A DNA stretch of 6,658 nt from Bdellovibrionales bacterium. Lineage in GTDB: Bacteria; Bdellovibrionota; Bdellovibrionia; Bdellovibrionales; UBA1609. Of this stretch, positions 4,771 to 6,658 are shown piece by piece. The notes beneath the pieces were generated by a model. The model had not been told where the DNA came from. It saw only the letters and a list, made by a program, of their open reading frames with translations, and did no database searches. The position numbers and the translations under genes were made by a program. Every line of letters begins with the position of its first letter. The stretch's first letter is position 1. The stretch lies in NCBI GenBank assembly GCA_020435185.1, contig JAGRAA010000270.1, positions 1 through 6,658 on the forward strand, written 5' to 3'.

Positions 4771-6540
4771 ATGTCAAATTCAAAATCCTCTCCCTTAAGT
4801 CGATTGTTATTTTATCTTTCTCCTTATCGAAGCCGCGTTATACGAGCGAGCGCTTTTTCTGTGTTGAACAAACTCTTTGACATTATGCCTGAAGTGCTCA
4901 TTGGAATGGCTATTGATGTTGTTGTGAATAAGGAGGCTTCGTTTTTAGCAAGAATGGGAGTGGCCGATTATATTCATCAATTGGCGATTTTGGGAGCTCT
5001 TACTTTTGTGATATGGGTTTGTGAAAGCTTATTTGAATATTTATACAATCTCGAGTGGAGGCGTTTAGCGCAGATCGTTCAGCATAAAATGAGAATGGAA
5101 ACCTACGAGCACGCTCAGAACTTAGATTTAGCCTATTATGAAGATCAGTCTACAGGAAATTTAGTGGCTATCATCAATGACGATGTTAACCAGTTAGAAA
5201 GATTTTTAGATAACGGTGCAGTTCAGTTGATTCATGTGATGACCTCAGTGGTCGCTGTGGGAGCTATTTTCTTTTATCTGTCTCCTTTAATTGCCTCTCT
5301 CGCTTTTGCTCCGATTCCAGTTATTTTATGGGGAGCTTTTTATTTTCAAAAGCGTGCTCAGCCCCTTTATGCAAAGGTGAGGAATGCGGCAGGGCAAATT
5401 AGTGCTCGATTGACGGGGAATTTAAGTGGCATTGTGACGATTAAGAGTTTTACTGCCGAACCCATTGAAATGAGAAATTTAGAATCGGACTCTCAAAAAT
5501 TTTTAGAAGCTAATGAGCAAGCCATCAGACTAAGCTCAGCGTTTATTCCCTTGATAAGAATGGCTATTTTGACCGGGTTTATTTTTACTCTTGTCATTGG
5601 TGGATATTTGACCATGAAGGGTCAACTTCCGGTGGGCTCTTATGGAGTTCTTGTTTTCTTAACTCAAAGACTACTCTGGCCATTAACAGGCTTGGCACAA
5701 ACAGTGGATAATTATGAAAGAGCAATGGCATCGAGTAACCGCATCTTAGATCTCTTGCAAACTCCTATAGGCATCATCGACAACAAAGACTCAGAGATGG
5801 ATGGTCCTATTAAAGGTGAAATCGAATTTAAAGAGGTAAGTTTCAAATACTCTACGGGGCCGATGCGTTTAAAAGGGATTAGCTTTAAAATGGCGCAAGG
5901 ATTGAATTATGCCTTTGTTGGTCCAACAGGAAGCGGAAAAAGCACGCTCATGAAGTTGCTGTTGAGATTCTACGAACCCACAGAAGGACAAATTTTTATA
6001 GATGGTCAGCCGCTTCACCGCTATCCGTTGAAACGATTGAGGCAAGCCATAGGCTTAGTGAGCCAGGATGTTTTTTTATTTCAAGCGAGTTTGAAGGCGA
6101 ATATATTGTATGGTAGACCTGACGCCACTGATGAAGAAGTTCTTCGAGCGGCGAATTTGGCTGAAGTCGATGAGTTTGCCCAACATTTGCCTATGGGTTA
6201 CGAAACTCCAGTGGGGGAGAGAGGGCAAAAATTATCTGGAGGGCAAAAACAAAGAATTGCCTTAGCGAGAGCAATTTTAAAGAACGCTCCTATTTTAATA
6301 TTAGATGAGGCGACTTCTGCGGTGGATAACGAAACAGAGGCCGCAATACAGCGATCACTCAGCAAGATTTCAAAGGGTCGAACCATATTGGTGATAGCAC
6401 ATAGACTATCTACTGTGGTGGACGCCGATATGATATTGGTCATTGAGAATGGGCAGATTAAAGAACAGGGAAATCATAACTTATTGGTTCAAAATGAAGG
6501 TTTATATAAAAACCTTTGGAATGTTCAAACAGGGCTTTAG
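4771..6540 (+). CDS. ABC exporter half-transporter, fused membrane and ATPase domains
   Basis: Product of 589 residues from this ATG, the normal size for an ABCB/MsbA-like half-transporter that works as a homodimer or heterodimer in the inner membrane, using ATP to export lipids, drugs or peptides. Numbering below is from this start. Residues 1-310 are the six-helix membrane domain, with helices near 25-50, 71-94, 151-170, 171-192, 257-281 and 288-308. Residues 349-589 are the ATPase, with every motif intact: A-loop Y360, Walker A GPTGSGKST (384-392), Q-loop Q432, signature LSGGQ (488-492), Walker B ILILDEATS with catalytic E513, D-loop SAVD (516-519) and switch H544. The substrate cannot be read from the sequence. 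The frame is open back to an ATG at 4675, adding 32 residues, but family members normally begin shortly before the SRLLFYLSPYRSR region. No Shine-Dalgarno sequence precedes either ATG, so the start is uncertain. It is divergent from the repeat-protein gene and has no visible operon partner. Confidence 0.93.
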   Translation: MSNSKSSPLSRLLFYLSPYRSRVIRASAFSVLNKLFDIMPEVLIGMAIDVVVNKEASFLARMGVADYIHQLAILGALTFVIWVCESLFEYLYNLEWRRLAQIVQHKMRMETYEHAQNLDLAYYEDQSTGNLVAIINDDVNQLERFLDNGAVQLIHVMTSVVAVGAIFFYLSPLIASLAFAPIPVILWGAFYFQKRAQPLYAKVRNAAGQISARLTGNLSGIVTIKSFTAEPIEMRNLESDSQKFLEANEQAIRLSSAFIPLIRMAILTGFIFTLVIGGYLTMKGQLPVGSYGVLVFLTQRLLWPLTGLAQTVDNYERAMASSNRILDLLQTPIGIIDNKDSEMDGPIKGEIEFKEVSFKYSTGPMRLKGISFKMAQGLNYAFVGPTGSGKSTLMKLLLRFYEPTEGQIFIDGQPLHRYPLKRLRQAIGLVSQDVFLFQASLKANILYGRPDATDEEVLRAANLAEVDEFAQHLPMGYETPVGERGQKLSGGQKQRIALARAILKNAPILILDEATSAVDNETEAAIQRSLSKISKGRTILVIAHRLSTVVDADMILVIENGQIKEQGNHNLLVQNEGLYKNLWNVQTGL

Positions 6541-6555
6541 AGATTTAAACTGTCT

Positions 6556-6608
6556 CACAGAAATATGGATATACTGTGCTCCTCCGACCTCTAACGATTT
6601 TATTTTTA
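6556..6608 (+). terminator. Weak terminator candidate after the ABC exporter gene
   Basis: CACAG (6556-6560) and CTGTG (6574-6578) can pair, with further ATAT/ATAT pairing inside. The T-rich stretch GATTTTATTTTT lies at 6597-6608, about 18 bases later. The five-pair stem and the distance to the T-run make it poor. It is the only candidate close behind the stop. Confidence 0.25.
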
Positions 6609-6635
6609 AATGAAATTCATTATTTCGGTCGGTAC

Positions 6636-6658
6636 TTTCCAAAGTTATACTTTGGAAA
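6636..6658. repeat. Perfect 9-bp hairpin at the window edge
   Basis: TTTCCAAAG (6636-6644) and CTTTGGAAA (6650-6658) flank the loop TTATA. The stem reaches the last base of the window and may extend beyond it. It could be a terminator of a neighbouring gene, an operator or part of a dispersed repeat; the sequence available does not decide. Confidence 0.5.

Noticed and set aside
6198..6443. 81-codon open frame on the minus strand
   Set aside because: It is antisense to the conserved ATPase domain of the ABC exporter, where codon constraint explains the openness.
1..6658. CRISPR array, tRNA, rRNA, insertion sequence or phage genes
   Set aside because: No regularly spaced direct DNA repeats, cloverleaf, transposase motif or terminal inverted repeats were seen. 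The only regular repeats are at the protein level in the 710 and 3782 genes.

Overview
The window reads as a low-GC (about 40% by eye) bacterial chromosome segment. It carries six protein genes and no RNA gene, CRISPR array, insertion sequence or phage gene that I can support. The organism is most likely Gram-negative: one product has a lipobox, two have Sec signal peptides followed by cysteine-bearing mature domains, and one is an ABCB-type exporter. The style of the hypothetical secreted proteins and of the exporter is compatible with Bdellovibrionota or a related delta-type lineage. That placement is an inference; no marker gene here proves it.

Layout, left to right. Bases 70-495 (-) hold a doubtful 141-aa single-pass membrane protein. 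A 214-bp divergent gap follows, with a perfect 20-bp palindrome and a good promoter. Bases 710-1501 (+) encode a secreted, cysteine-rich protein built from two copies of one module. Only 3 bp separate its stop from that of a convergent gene (1505-2161, -), which encodes a small heat-shock protein (Hsp20/alpha-crystallin) with an N-terminal membrane segment. A 302-bp divergent gap with a near-consensus hsp promoter and two inverted repeats leads to 2464-3738 (+), a lipoprotein with beta-sandwich-like ends and a helical middle. A hairpin terminator separates it from 3782-4636 (-), a secreted all-helical protein made of five repeats at an almost exact 53-residue period. Last comes 4771-6540 (+; the frame is open back to 4675), a complete ABC exporter half-transporter with every catalytic motif intact. 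The right edge holds AT-rich sequence and a perfect 9-bp hairpin.

The genes alternate strand strictly (-,+,-,+,-,+), so no operon is visible and each gene must have its own promoter. Four or five of the products act at or outside the inner membrane. The shared theme is the cell envelope, but nothing in the sequence shows that they form one system. The least explained parts are the 53-residue repeat protein, the duplicated cysteine module protein, the membrane-anchored Hsp20 and the 20-bp palindrome.
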